A program made the translations under genes and the position numbers. Positions 46,032 to 54,368 of a DNA stretch of 64,000 bases are shown in pieces. Where the stretch lies: assembly GCF_047601025.1 (NCBI RefSeq), contig NZ_JASGJZ010000001.1, forward strand, positions 124,001 to 188,000, in the 5' to 3' direction. Each line of letters opens with the position of its first letter. Position 1 is the stretch's first letter. Origin of the DNA: Pseudorhodoferax sp047601025. Lineage in GTDB: Bacteria > Pseudomonadota > Gammaproteobacteria > Burkholderiales > Burkholderiaceae_C. The notes below the pieces were generated by a model. That model saw only the letters and a program-made list of their open reading frames with translations, was not told the origin of the DNA and did no database searches.

Positions 46032-47009
46032 TCATCGGTCCACCACCGGGTACACGCCCTGGGGCCGCCACAGCAGCACCGCCACCATCAGCGCGATGGC
46101 CGCGAACTGCGTGGCCACCGGCAGCAGGAAGCCGACGTAGTTGACCAGCAGCCCGACCAGCAGCGCGCCGATCAGCGCGCCCAGCGTGGAACCGAGGCCG
46201 CCGATGATGATGACGATGAAGATCAGCACGTTGACCTGCGCACCCATCTGCGGCACCAGGTTCTGCTGGAACAGCCCCCACATCACGCCGCCCAGGCCCG
46301 CCAGCGCGCTGCCGGCCACGAACACGCCGACGAACAGCCGGCCGATGCGGTAGCCGAGCGCCTCCACCATCTCGCGGTCCTGCACGCCGGCGCGGATCAG
46401 CAGGCCGATCTTGGTGCGCGCCAGCAGGAAGGCCAGCGCCGCGAACACCGCCGCGCCCACCACCACGGCCAGCAGCCGGTAGCGGCTGATCGCGGCGTCG
46501 CCCCAGAAGATCGAGCCGCGCAGCGCCTCGGGCAGCGGCAGCGGCAGCTGCGCCGGGCCCCAGACCATCTTGATGAACTCCTCGCCGATGATCATGCCGC
46601 CCATGGTGATCAGGATCTGCTTGAGGTGCTGGCCGTAGACCGGGCGCACGATGAAGCGCTCGAACGCCAGGCCGACGGCGGCGGCCACCGCCATCGCCGC
46701 CAGCATGGCCGGGAACACCGCCGCCAGGTTGCGCCACAGCTGCTGCGAGCCGGTCCAGTCGCCCATCGCCCCGAGCACGCTGCTGGCCACGAAGGCGCCG
46801 AGCGCGATGAACAGGCCGTGGCCGAAGTTCAGCACGTCCATCAGGCCGAACACCAGCGTCAGGCCGGAGGCGATGATGAACACGATCATGCCCATGGCCA
46901 GGCCGGCGACGGTGAGCGTGACCCAGGTCGCGGGCGAGCCGACCAGCGGCAGCGCCAGCAGGGCCAGCAGCGGCACCAGGGCCAGGGGCTTCCAGTCCAC
47001 GCGGCTCAC
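46032..47009 (-). CDS. Branched-chain amino-acid-type ABC transporter permease LivH
   Basis: A 325-residue permease. GLTLVFGLMDVLNFGHGLFIALGAF near residue 50 and IGGLGSTLGALIGALLVG near the end are family signatures, with EALGYRIGRLFVGVFVAGSALAG as the coupling loop. The GTG at 47009 overlaps the LivF stop codon (GTGA). Confidence 0.92.
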   Translation of the reverse strand: MSRVDWKPLALVPLLALLALPLVGSPATWVTLTVAGLAMGMIVFIIASGLTLVFGLMDVLNFGHGLFIALGAFVASSVLGAMGDWTGSQQLWRNLAAVFPAMLAAMAVAAAVGLAFERFIVRPVYGQHLKQILITMGGMIIGEEFIKMVWGPAQLPLPLPEALRGSIFWGDAAISRYRLLAVVVGAAVFAALAFLLARTKIGLLIRAGVQDREMVEALGYRIGRLFVGVFVAGSALAGLGGVMWGLFQQNLVPQMGAQVNVLIFIVIIIGGLGSTLGALIGALLVGLLVNYVGFLLPVATQFAAIALMVAVLLWRPQGVYPVVDR

Positions 47010-47725
47010 AGCGCCAGCCCCAGCAGCGACTGCTGCAGCGCCGCGTCCTGCGCGAACGCGGCCATGGTGCCGGCGTGCACGATGCGGCCGTCGTCCATCA
47101 CGGCCACCTGGTCGCCCAGGCGCCGCGCGAAGTCCAGGTTCTGCTCGACCAGCAGCAGGGTCGCGCCCTCGCCCTTCAGCGTGGCGAAGGCCTGGATCAT
47201 GTTGTCGACGATGGCCGGCGCCAAGCCCTTGCTGGGCTCGTCCACGATCAGCAGCGTGCGCGGCTCGACGATGGCGCGGGCCACGGCCAGCATCTGCTTC
47301 TGCCCGCCCGAGAGCTTGCCGGCCGGGTGGTGCCAGAACTTCCCGACGGCCGGGAACAGCCCCTGGATCCACCGCAGCCGCGCGCCGTCGATCTGCTCGG
47401 CGCGGCGGGCGGAGCGCGCCGCCAGCAGCATGTTCTCGCGCACCGTCAGGTCGGCGAAGATGCCCATGTTCTCGGGCACGTAGGCCAGGCCCAGGCCGGC
47501 GATCCGCGGCGTGGGCAGCTGCGTGATGTCCTGCCCGGCGAAGCGCACGCTGCCCTGCGAGGCCTTCCACAGGCCCATCACGGTGCGCAGCGTGGTGGTC
47601 TTGCCGGCGCCGTTGCGGCCCAGCAGCATCGTGACCTGGCCGCGCGGCACGGCCAGGTCCACGCCGTGCAGGATGTGGTAGGCGCCGATGTGGGTGTGCA
47701 CGCCCTGCAGTTCCAGCAGGTTCAT
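47006..47725 (-). CDS. ABC transporter ATP-binding protein LivF
   Basis: A 239-residue ATPase: Walker A GRNGAGKTTTLRTV, Q-loop AYVPENMGIF, signature KLSGGQKQMLAVAR, Walker B LLIVDEPSKGLAP, H-loop LLLVEQNLDFA. LivF type by its short length and PENMGIF segment. The ATG at 47725 overlaps the LivG stop. Confidence 0.94.
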   Translation of the reverse strand: MNLLELQGVHTHIGAYHILHGVDLAVPRGQVTMLLGRNGAGKTTTLRTVMGLWKASQGSVRFAGQDITQLPTPRIAGLGLAYVPENMGIFADLTVRENMLLAARSARRAEQIDGARLRWIQGLFPAVGKFWHHPAGKLSGGQKQMLAVARAIVEPRTLLIVDEPSKGLAPAIVDNMIQAFATLKGEGATLLLVEQNLDFARRLGDQVAVMDDGRIVHAGTMAAFAQDAALQQSLLGLAL

Positions 47726-48480
47726 GCCTTGGCCGCCCCCAGGTAGGCCTGCTGCACGATGGGCGAGGCGATGACCTCGGCCGGCTCGCCGTCGGCCACC
47801 AGCCGGCCGTTGTGCAGCACGACGATGCGGTCGGCCAGCTCGCGCACCACGTCCATCTTGTGCTCCACCAGCAGGATGGTCTTGCTGCGGTCGCGCTTGA
47901 GGCGCCGGATCAGGTCCAGGATCACCGGCGCCTCGGCCGCGTTCATGCCGGCCGTGGGCTCGTCGAACATGAAGACCTGCGGCTCCAGCGCCATCAGCAG
48001 CGCGACCTCCAGCTTGCGCTGGTCGCCGTGCGGCAGGCTGGCCGCGGTGTCGTCCGCGCGCGCCGCCAGCGCGACCTCGTCGAGGATGGCGCCGGCGCGC
48101 ACCGTCAGTGCGCGGTGGTCGCTCCAGATGCTCCACAGGTTCAGGCCGCGGCGGTGCGCGCCGTCCCGCGTGGCCTGCACGGCCAGGCGCACGTTTTCCA
48201 GCACCGTCAGGTGCGGGAACAGGTTGGTCAGCTGGAACGCCCGCCCCAGGCCGGCGCGGGTGCGCGCCGAGGGCGGCAGGCCGGAGAGGTCGCGCCCGTT
48301 CAGCGCCACCGCGCCGGCCGTGGCCGCGAGCTGGCCGGAGATCAGGTTGAAGTAGGTGGTCTTGCCCGCGCCGTTGGGGCCGACGATGGCCGTCAGCGTG
48401 CCGGGCGCGAACGCGCAACTGACGGCATCGACGGCGACATGGCCGCCGAAGCGGATCGTCAGTTCCCTGGTTTCCAGCAC
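47722..48480 (-). CDS. ABC transporter ATP-binding protein LivG
   Basis: A 252-residue ATPase: Walker A GPNGAGKTTYFNLI, Q-loop AFQLTNLFPHL, signature LPHGDQRKLEVALLMA (the LivG variant), Walker B VFMFDEPTAGMN, H-loop ILLVEHKMDV. The GTG at 48480 is chosen, because upstream residues fall in the dispersed repeat. The repeat's small ORF ends 8 bp before this GTG. Confidence 0.92.
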   Translation of the reverse strand: MLETRELTIRFGGHVAVDAVSCAFAPGTLTAIVGPNGAGKTTYFNLISGQLAATAGAVALNGRDLSGLPPSARTRAGLGRAFQLTNLFPHLTVLENVRLAVQATRDGAHRRGLNLWSIWSDHRALTVRAGAILDEVALAARADDTAASLPHGDQRKLEVALLMALEPQVFMFDEPTAGMNAAEAPVILDLIRRLKRDRSKTILLVEHKMDVVRELADRIVVLHNGRLVADGEPAEVIASPIVQQAYLGAAKA

Positions 48481-48488
48481 GCCAGGGC

Positions 48489-48665
48489 CTAGACGCTGTG
48501 CATGCGTCGACCGCGCCCGCGACGGGGCGCGCCGGGCCGCAGGCCTAGGGCGCCGCCCTGGCCGGTGCCGGGGCAAGGGCTGCGACGCCCGCGTGCGGCC
48601 TGGCGCGCCCCGGCCCGCGGGGCGAGGCCCCGGGCACGGCGGCGGCGATGCAGGTGGACGCTCAT
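48489..48665 (-). CDS. Small Arg-rich ORF in repeat copy 2
   Basis: 58 residues, start MSVHLHRRRRARGLAPRAGA, end APRRGRGRRMHSV. It aligns with the 59-residue ORF of copy 3 (55522-55701) over its length, and many nucleotide differences are at third positions (for example CAC/CAT, CGG/CGA, GCG/GCA). Copy 1 keeps the start but is frameshifted. Coding is doubtful, since the GC-rich repeat itself would give such frames; it is listed because it links livK and livG. Confidence 0.3.
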   Translation of the reverse strand: MSVHLHRRRRARGLAPRAGARQAARGRRSPCPGTGQGGALGLRPGAPRRGRGRRMHSV

Positions 48666-48710
48666 CGGGGGCCGCGCGTGGGGGTGAGGGATGCGTTCAC
48701 CGCTCCTCAG
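48499..48710 (-). repeat. Dispersed 3'-flank repeat, copy 2
   Basis: About 212 bp homologous to copies 1 and 3, starting (minus strand) at the livK stop codon and filling the livK-livG gap. The conserved hairpin has arms GCCCCGGC and GCCAGGGC with one C/A mismatch. Confidence 0.75.
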
Positions 48711-49903
48711 CGCGTGTTGCGGATCGGAACGGCCATTTCCTCGGGCTTGATCTCGCGCACCAACTCCGGCACGCCCCAGGCGAAGGCCGGGTCCGCCTTG
48801 ATGCGGAAGTGGTACATGCTCTGCATGGCCTGGTGGTCTTCCTTGCGGAAGGTCATGGTGCCCTTGGGCGTGTCGAAGCTCATGCCCTCCATCGCCGTGA
48901 TGAGCTTGTTGGTGCCGGTCTCGCCGCCGGTCTTCTTCAGCGCCGTGACGACCGCCATCGCGGCCGTGAAGCCGCCGGCCGTGAAGAAGTCCGGCGGCGA
49001 CTTGTATTCCTTGTAGTGCTGCGCGACCAGCGCCTCGTTGACCGGGTTCTTCGGCAGGCCGAAGTAGTAGTAGGTCGCGCCCTCCATGCCCGGGAAGCGC
49101 TTGTACGCGGTCATCGCCGGCAGGATGTTGCCGCCGCTGGCGACCTCGATGCCGTAGCGCTTGTGCAGGTCGGCGTCGGCCAGCGCGTTGAACGGCGTGG
49201 TGGCGCCGGCCCACACGACCCAGACCACCTTGCGGCCGGGCTTGTCCCGGAGCTGGTCGACGATGCGCTGGATGCCGGCGGTGAAGTCGGTCGTCGCCGG
49301 CGGCAGGTACTCCTCGTGCACGATCTTCGCCTTCTTGACGGCGTCCCGGAACGCCGCCACGCCGTCGCGGCCGAAGGCCCAGTCCTGCGCCAGCGTCACG
49401 ATCTGCGTGCCCGGCTGGTCCAGCGCCACGGCGTTGCTGATCGCGTCCTGGCTGGAGTTGCGGCCGGTGCGGAACACGTACTTGTTCCACTTGTCGCCGG
49501 TGATGGAGTCGGCCACGGCCGGCTCGACGAGCAGGATCTTCTTGTACTCCTCGGCCACCGGCAGCATGGCCAGCGCCACGCCGGAGCCGGTGGTGCCGAT
49601 GGCCAGGTCCGCCTTGTCGTCCGCATAGGCGGCGGCCAGCAGCGACTTGCCGAGGTCGGGCTTGCCCTGGTCGTCCTTCTCGATCACCACGAGCTTGCGG
49701 CCGTTCACCTGCATGGTGCCACCGGTGGCGTACTGCAGGCCCATCATCAGCCCGACCTGCGTCTGCTTGCCGTAGGCCTCCAGCGGCCCGGTCTTGCCGT
49801 AGACGTGGGCGATGCGGATCTCCTTGGGCTGGGCCTGCGCCCAGCCGGCGGCCAGGGCCAGTGCGGCGATGGCGGACAGGCGTGCCAGATGGCGTCGATG
49901 CAT
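48707..49903 (-). CDS. ABC transporter substrate-binding protein LivK type
   Basis: A 398-residue periplasmic protein. The signal peptide ends ALAAGWAQA-QPKEI; the type 1 periplasmic fold follows (IRIAHVYGKTGPLEAYGKQTQVGLMMGL, then VVIEKDDQGKPDLGKSLL and TLAQDWAFGRDGVAAF). The ATG at 49903 has GGAG upstream; an in-frame ATG at 49960 is weaker. It belongs to the Peripla_BP_6 group, whose ligands include amino acids, amides and aromatic or hydroxy acids. It is the first gene of the operon. Confidence 0.92.
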   Translation of the reverse strand: MHRRHLARLSAIAALALAAGWAQAQPKEIRIAHVYGKTGPLEAYGKQTQVGLMMGLQYATGGTMQVNGRKLVVIEKDDQGKPDLGKSLLAAAYADDKADLAIGTTGSGVALAMLPVAEEYKKILLVEPAVADSITGDKWNKYVFRTGRNSSQDAISNAVALDQPGTQIVTLAQDWAFGRDGVAAFRDAVKKAKIVHEEYLPPATTDFTAGIQRIVDQLRDKPGRKVVWVVWAGATTPFNALADADLHKRYGIEVASGGNILPAMTAYKRFPGMEGATYYYFGLPKNPVNEALVAQHYKEYKSPPDFFTAGGFTAAMAVVTALKKTGGETGTNKLITAMEGMSFDTPKGTMTFRKEDHQAMQSMYHFRIKADPAFAWGVPELVREIKPEEMAVPIRNTR

Positions 49904-50198
49904 GGTGTCGTCTCCGAGTGGATATGGCTGAAATCCGCACAACCCATGCCATGCGGGCAAGTGATTGATTCACCATGTGTTTTCGGCGGAACATCCGACA
50001 CTTTGGCCGATACGCAGGCATGCCGGATGTCCATCTTCCGTACAGATGCGCGCATTTCCGACAGGGTTTGCCCCGAGCCCGTTTGCCCGTCCGGTTGTAG
50101 GCCGGCACCGCGATCGTGCAGCGCCGCGCCGCAGCGGCCCTAGGATGGCGCCCGCCCCCGGCGCTCCCAGGCCGGAGGGCTCCCAAGGAGCCATACCC
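49904..50198. other. Divergent intergenic region
   Basis: 295 bp between livK and the SYLF lipoprotein; no gene is seen. It should hold both promoters, but I see no convincing operator. Confidence 0.4.
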
Positions 50199-50795
50199 AT
50201 GAAGATCCAGATCCGTCCCGCCTCCGTGCGCACGTTGGCCGGCACCGCGCTGCTGGCCGCCTGCAGCCTCGCCTTCGTCGGCTGCACCACGACCCGGCCC
50301 GAACACACGAGCACGCCGGCCTCCTCGCGCGCCGCCATCGACGCCGACGTGGACGCCGCGCTGTCCAAGCTGTACGCCAACGTGCCGGGCTCGCGCGAGA
50401 TGGTCGCCAAGTCGGCCGGCGTGCTGGTCTTCCCCTCGGTCATCAGCGCCGCCCTGGGCGTGGGCGCCGAGTACGGCCGCGGCGCGCTGCGCGAGGGCGG
50501 CCGCACCGTCGGCTACTACAGCACCACGGCCGGCTCGGTCGGCTGGCAGGCCGGCGCGCAGTCGCGCGCGATCATCTACGTCTTCAGCACGCAGGACGCG
50601 CTGGCCAAGTTCCGCGCCAGCAAGGGCTGGACGGTCGGCGCCGACGCCACGGTGGCGCTGGCCACGGTCGGCGCCAACGGCCAGGTGGACAGCAACACCA
50701 TCCGCCAGCCCGTGGTGGGCTACGTGCTGACCAACGCCGGCCTGGAGGCCGGCGTGGCGCTGCAGGGCGCCAAGATCAGCCAGGTGAACCTGTAG
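50199..50795 (+). CDS. SYLF-domain (YSC84-like) lipoprotein
   Basis: A 198-residue outer-membrane or periplasmic lipoprotein. The lipobox is LAFVGC (Cys28) after a normal signal peptide. The SYLF/YSC84 domain begins at KLYANVPGSREMVAKSAGVLVFPSVISAALGVGAEYG and ends VALQGAKISQVNL. SYLF proteins bind phosphoinositides or membranes in eukaryotes; the bacterial role is unclear. AAGGAG precedes the ATG. Confidence 0.88.
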   Translation: MKIQIRPASVRTLAGTALLAACSLAFVGCTTTRPEHTSTPASSRAAIDADVDAALSKLYANVPGSREMVAKSAGVLVFPSVISAALGVGAEYGRGALREGGRTVGYYSTTAGSVGWQAGAQSRAIIYVFSTQDALAKFRASKGWTVGADATVALATVGANGQVDSNTIRQPVVGYVLTNAGLEAGVALQGAKISQVNL

Positions 50796-50871
50796 GTAGC
50801 CTGCCGGCGCGCCCCGCGCGCCATGGCACCTGCGAACGGCCGCGCGAGCGGCCGTTTTCCATTGCCGTGCC

Positions 50872-51025
50872 GCGAATTGGTAGAGGCAACCGGCAGCAAC
50901 CGCACGCGCAGCAGCCCGCGGCCGGCGTGCTGCTGTGCGTTGTGCACCAGGTTGGCGGCGGCCTCGCGCAACAGCCAGGCTTCGCTCAACACTTGCCAGC
51001 GCTCCAGCGTGCTGGCGCACACGCC
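50872..51025 (-). pseudogene. Sensor histidine kinase fragment (N box)
   Basis: Minus strand: LSEAWLLREAAANLVHNAQQ followed by HAGRGLLRVRLLP matches the N box and beginning of the ATPase domain of a two-component sensor kinase. Only about 50 residues remain, with no G box, so it is a relic joined directly to an IS91 fragment. Confidence 0.55.
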
Positions 51026-51330
51026 GACCGCGTGCTGCTGCACGTGCTGCCCACCGGCATCAAGCGCATCCGCCACTACGGCGTGTTGGCCGCCGCGTGC
51101 AGGGGCAGGAATTTGGCCGCGGCAGCCGGGACCTGCAGATGCCGGCGCCCAGCCCACAGGCCATCGCGTCGGCTCGAGACTTCCTCCAGCGTGTGGCGCG
51201 CATCGATGCGCTGCAGTGCCCGTGCTGCAAGCAGGGCACGCTGCGCTGCGTGCAGACGCTGGCCGCGCCGAAGTCACTGCCTGGGCCCGCCGCTGCACCG
51301 GGGCACAACCGGGGGCCACCTTGAGCGACG
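51018..51330 (+). pseudogene. IS91-family transposase, C-terminal remnant
   Basis: Plus strand: LLHVLPTGIKRIRHYGVLAA, the conserved region C-terminal to the catalytic tyrosines of IS91 transposases. Homology resumes after a frameshift as LQMPAPSPQAIASARDFLQR, then VARIDALQCPCCKQGTLRCV. The N-terminal part is missing. It may derive from the same element family as the N-terminal remnant at 40990-41325. Confidence 0.7.
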
Positions 51331-51755
51331 CTGCGCCGATGCCTGGCAACGCGCCGCCGCGGCGGTGCAGGCCGGGCATTGCCCGTGCTTGCGTCCAGGC
51401 CCTGGCGAGGCCAGCGCCGTGCGCTGGCGGCAATGCCGACGGGCCGCTCATGCGGCGTACGCCAAATGGGGGATGCCAGGCGCAGCCGTCGTGCCCATAA
51501 TGGCCCGCGCCGTGCGAGGCTTCGCGCCGAGCATTCCCCTGTGGCACACCAGCGCCACGCCCTGTGGTCCGCGGTTCAGTCCAACGAGGTTTATCTGACG
51601 CCATGAACGTTGAGCGTGTTTTCTGGCCCTGGACGGCTTGGTGCCTGGACACCGTCTTGGGACTGGGGAAGTCCCTTCGTATTCGCTCCAGCGGACCTCC
51701 TTCGGCGATGGCCGAACTTCAGCATTAGATTTCTATTCGGTTTACATGTGGGAGA
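51331..51755. other. Non-coding stretch ahead of the TIR-like gene
   Basis: No gene is seen. A perfect stem GGGACT/AGTCCC (51659-51675) lies in it. It could be the end of the IS91 element. Composition switches from GC-rich to AT-rich near 51720, the edge of the imported DNA. Confidence 0.4.
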
Positions 51756-51761
51756 ATGACA

Positions 51762-52948
51762 ATGAAGTCAGCATCAGTTAAAGCATTTTTTTCATGTTCA
51801 TTCAGAGATGCCGATAAGGAAGTGAACAACTTTTTCCGCGCGATTTGCGAGGGACTTGACGTCGCATGCCACAACGTAGATGGGGGCTATTCTGAATTAC
51901 CTCCTGATAAGGCGCTTAGCATGATTGGAGAAGCAGATGCCGTGATCGCAATTGCGCCTGCAAGAAGCAAGCTCGGTGGCACAAATCAATTTTTTATGCC
52001 TGAGGCAGTAAGCAATGAAATATCTTTCGCATACAGCTTAAAAAACCATTGCTGATCTTCAAAGAAGAAAACGTACGCTCTGACGGCTTTCTCAGCAATT
52101 ACGGAACACACTTCGTCTTTGATAGAACAAAACTCTGGACGAATGATTTTCTCAGGAGAGCTATTTCATCGATACACAACTTCAAACTGGGAGCACTTTC
52201 CGATCACGAGTTGCTTCTATCCCAAGAGGTTACCGAGTTCATTGCCCAAAGAGTCAGCCATCTTTATGAATTAGAGAGAGAAGGCGCGGAATTTTACTGG
52301 CAACACTCAATGCAACGGACAATTGACTTTACTAAAAATTTCAACAAGCCATTAAAGATTTCTCGATGGAATGATTTTTCAACTGACAAGACCGACGACG
52401 ACCAAAAATCAATTGAATTGACTTTTGAGATTATAAAATCATCCAAAAGCTTTGACTTTAAAATTGAATACGAGGAACACACAGCCTACGGAGTTACTGC
52501 CAATGTTCTTTTCACCCCCCCGCCGGTAGCTGGCGACTCTATTGAATACTTTTGTTCGTTCCGAGGAAAACATCTATGTGCAACCTATTTGGAGGAAACC
52601 AAGTCAATACCTGAAGTCGATATTGGAGGTAGACGCTATGCTGCATTTGACGGGGTTATTCCAGTCAATCGCGCAAAAGACATAGAAATCCAATTTCGTT
52701 TTCCACGTGAATATCGGCTGGCCGAAAGCGACGCACAGTTCTTTGTTGCGAGTTTTTCTCAGGGTATTGACTATGTCGTTCAAAGCGAGATAGAACGGGC
52801 TCATATACAAAAAGAAGTTGTTGGCGGGAAGTTATCCATCACCGCCCGAATAACTAGTCCACTAATGCGACACGTTTATGGCGTCGCATGGGTTCCACCA
52901 GGTAGACCCAAGGCCACCGCCGAAAGCGATAAACCAATAAAAATCTAA
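51762..52948 (+). CDS. TIR-like domain protein, split by a -1 frame change
   Basis: Two consecutive frames join to a 395-residue protein. Residues 1-95 (MKSASVKAFFSCSFRDADKE at the start) plus the next part, PLLIFKEENVRSDGF, form a TIR-like fold: FFSCSFRDAD strand A, VIAIAPARSK, and NEISFAYSLKN with Glu86 in the place of the TIR catalytic glutamate. The frame change falls within the TIR domain at a heptamer A AAA AAC (52040-52046), in the zero frame; reading -1 from there continues the fold. The remaining 270 residues are charged, then beta-rich, of no recognised family. The gene is AT-rich, unlike everything around, so it is imported. GGGAGA lies 7 nt before the ATG at 51762. TIR proteins often degrade NAD in antiphage defence. 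It may be programmed frameshifting, a phase-variable or disabled gene, or a one-base sequencing error. Confidence 0.6.
52040..52046 (+). other. Slippery heptamer A AAA AAC
   Basis: X XXY YYZ motif in frame with the upstream ORF; the zero-frame stop TGA is at 52053-52055. No strong downstream pseudoknot is evident. One extra A in this run of six would also restore a single frame. Confidence 0.6.
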
Positions 52949-53045
52949 CACAATATTACAGCAAACCGCCTACGGCTGCCGCCGAATTCAAAGGCGACTT
53001 CAAAGCTGAAGTGCAACACCCCTGCAGAAATCATTCAAGCCGACC

Positions 53046-53576
53046 TTGCTCCGCAACGCGGCTTCATTCATTCGCGAAGCATCAGGAGGCCTTCTGCAAG
53101 AATCCAAGCACATCATTCGCAATGCTGTTGCGAAAGTCAGGAAGGCAGCAACTGTTTCCCATCCGCTCAATGCCGAAGCGGCGCGCCGGGCCATCTCGCT
53201 CGGAGACTCGACTGGATTGGCAACCGTTGGCATTCATCTCAACGTCGTTGCGCCGGGCGGCATGACCACGGTACTGCACAGCCACGAGTTCGTCGACGAA
53301 TTCATCTACATCTTGTCGGGCGCTGCCACGGTTTTCCTGAACGAAGAAGAGTTTTCCGTTGCTGCAGGCGACTTCATCGGACTCCCCGCGCGCGGCCCTT
53401 CGCATTCGATGCGCAACACCGGCACGGCCGACCTGGTCTATTTGGTTGGCGGCAATCGGCCGGTCTTTGACGTTTGCAACTACCCCAAGCAGGGAAAACG
53501 CCTGTACATCTACGATTCCGCGAATGGGCGCGCAAGGGATCTGGTAGAGCTTGGCGAGATAAAAGCGCCTGGTTAG
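53046..53576 (+). CDS. Cupin-domain protein
   Basis: The recognisable family begins near residue 27 (VAKVRKAATVSHPL) and runs to the end, with the cupin metal motif GGMTTVLHSHEFVDEFIYILSGAAT and GDFIGLPARGPSHSMRNTGTADLVYLVGG. The 176-residue frame starts at TTG 53046; the first 26 residues are unlike the family, so the original 5' end may have been lost to the AT-rich insertion. These cupins are often annotated as sugar or oxalate-type; no function is claimed. Confidence 0.7.
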   Translation: MLRNAASFIREASGGLLQESKHIIRNAVAKVRKAATVSHPLNAEAARRAISLGDSTGLATVGIHLNVVAPGGMTTVLHSHEFVDEFIYILSGAATVFLNEEEFSVAAGDFIGLPARGPSHSMRNTGTADLVYLVGGNRPVFDVCNYPKQGKRLYIYDSANGRARDLVELGEIKAPG

Positions 53577-53699
53577 TCCGCTCCGAACAACGCGCAAGCC
53601 CCTGATCCAGCTTGCAGTTTTTCGGCTTGGCGGCCACGGGATTCGCAAGGCCTGGTTTCACCCAAGGCCGCTTTCTTGCGAATTCCTCAGGGCAGTCCG

Positions 53700-53960
53700 A
53701 TCGGTCGAAGCCTTCGCAGCGGCAAACGGCCGAACTGTTCCGCCCGTGGTTGGACGAGCGGATCAACCACCGCTTGGCACTGTGGCCGGCCGCACGGATC
53801 GGGCGCCACGCGCATGCCAGGCAGTTCAAGCGCATGCGCAAAACCATGCCCCCATGTCGGCCGGGTACGCCGCGAAGTGCAACGCCAACGCGCCCGTCGC
53901 CCACGCCATGCGCAGCACGCGGTGGGCGCCGGGAACCCGGTGCCCGGCCATGGACAATCG
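53700..53960 (+). pseudogene. Possible IS5-type transposase C-terminal remnant
   Basis: The plus-strand frames give ARQFKRMRKTM and then, after a frameshift, VGRVRREVQRQRA, which resembles the C-terminal KRMRK...VGRVxRDxxR segment of IS5-like transposases. Very short and broken; evidence is weak. Confidence 0.3.
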
Positions 53961-53987
53961 GGCCATGCGTGACCGTGAGGGAGAACC

Positions 53988-54368
53988 ATGAACAAGAACA
54001 AGAAGAAGGAGCCGCAGGGGAAGAAATCGAAATGGATCGGGCTGGGGCTGGCGGCCACGGCCACAGCCACGGCGGGGTTCATTGCCTACCACCATCCCGT
54101 CGTGCGCGATCGCTATGGGAGCGAGGAGGACTGCCGCGCCGACTGGGGCCCCCATGGCCACGAATGCACGCCCGAGCAGACATCCTCGTCGGGCGGCGGC
54201 AGCAGCGGCAGCGGCAGTATGGGGGGCGCCCGCGGCGCCTGGCTCGGCCCCAGCTACGAGCAGGGCGACCGCCCCGCCACCGCGCGGCCGTGGTCGGCCA
54301 CGGGCGCCGACACGGTCACGCGCGCGGGCTTCGGCCGCACGGGCGCGCGCGTTTCGGGCGGCGGCTGA
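53988..54368 (+). CDS. YgiB/DUF1190 family protein
   Basis: A 126-residue protein with a basic start (MNKNKKKEPQGKKSKW), one membrane anchor (IGLGLAATATATAGFIAY) and the DUF1190 pattern RYGSEEDCRADWG...HEC. A Gly/Ser-rich linker and a C-terminal tail with ARGAWLGPSYEQGDRP follow. Next is a YgiC homologue (TGATG overlap); E. coli ygiB-ygiC and yjfM-yjfC show the same pairing. The role is unknown. Confidence 0.84.
   Translation: MNKNKKKEPQGKKSKWIGLGLAATATATAGFIAYHHPVVRDRYGSEEDCRADWGPHGHECTPEQTSSSGGGSSGSGSMGGARGAWLGPSYEQGDRPATARPWSATGADTVTRAGFGRTGARVSGGG

Noticed and set aside
51659..51675. Rho-independent terminator
   Set aside because: A perfect 6-bp stem but no U-run and no gene ending upstream; left as part of the scarred non-coding stretch.
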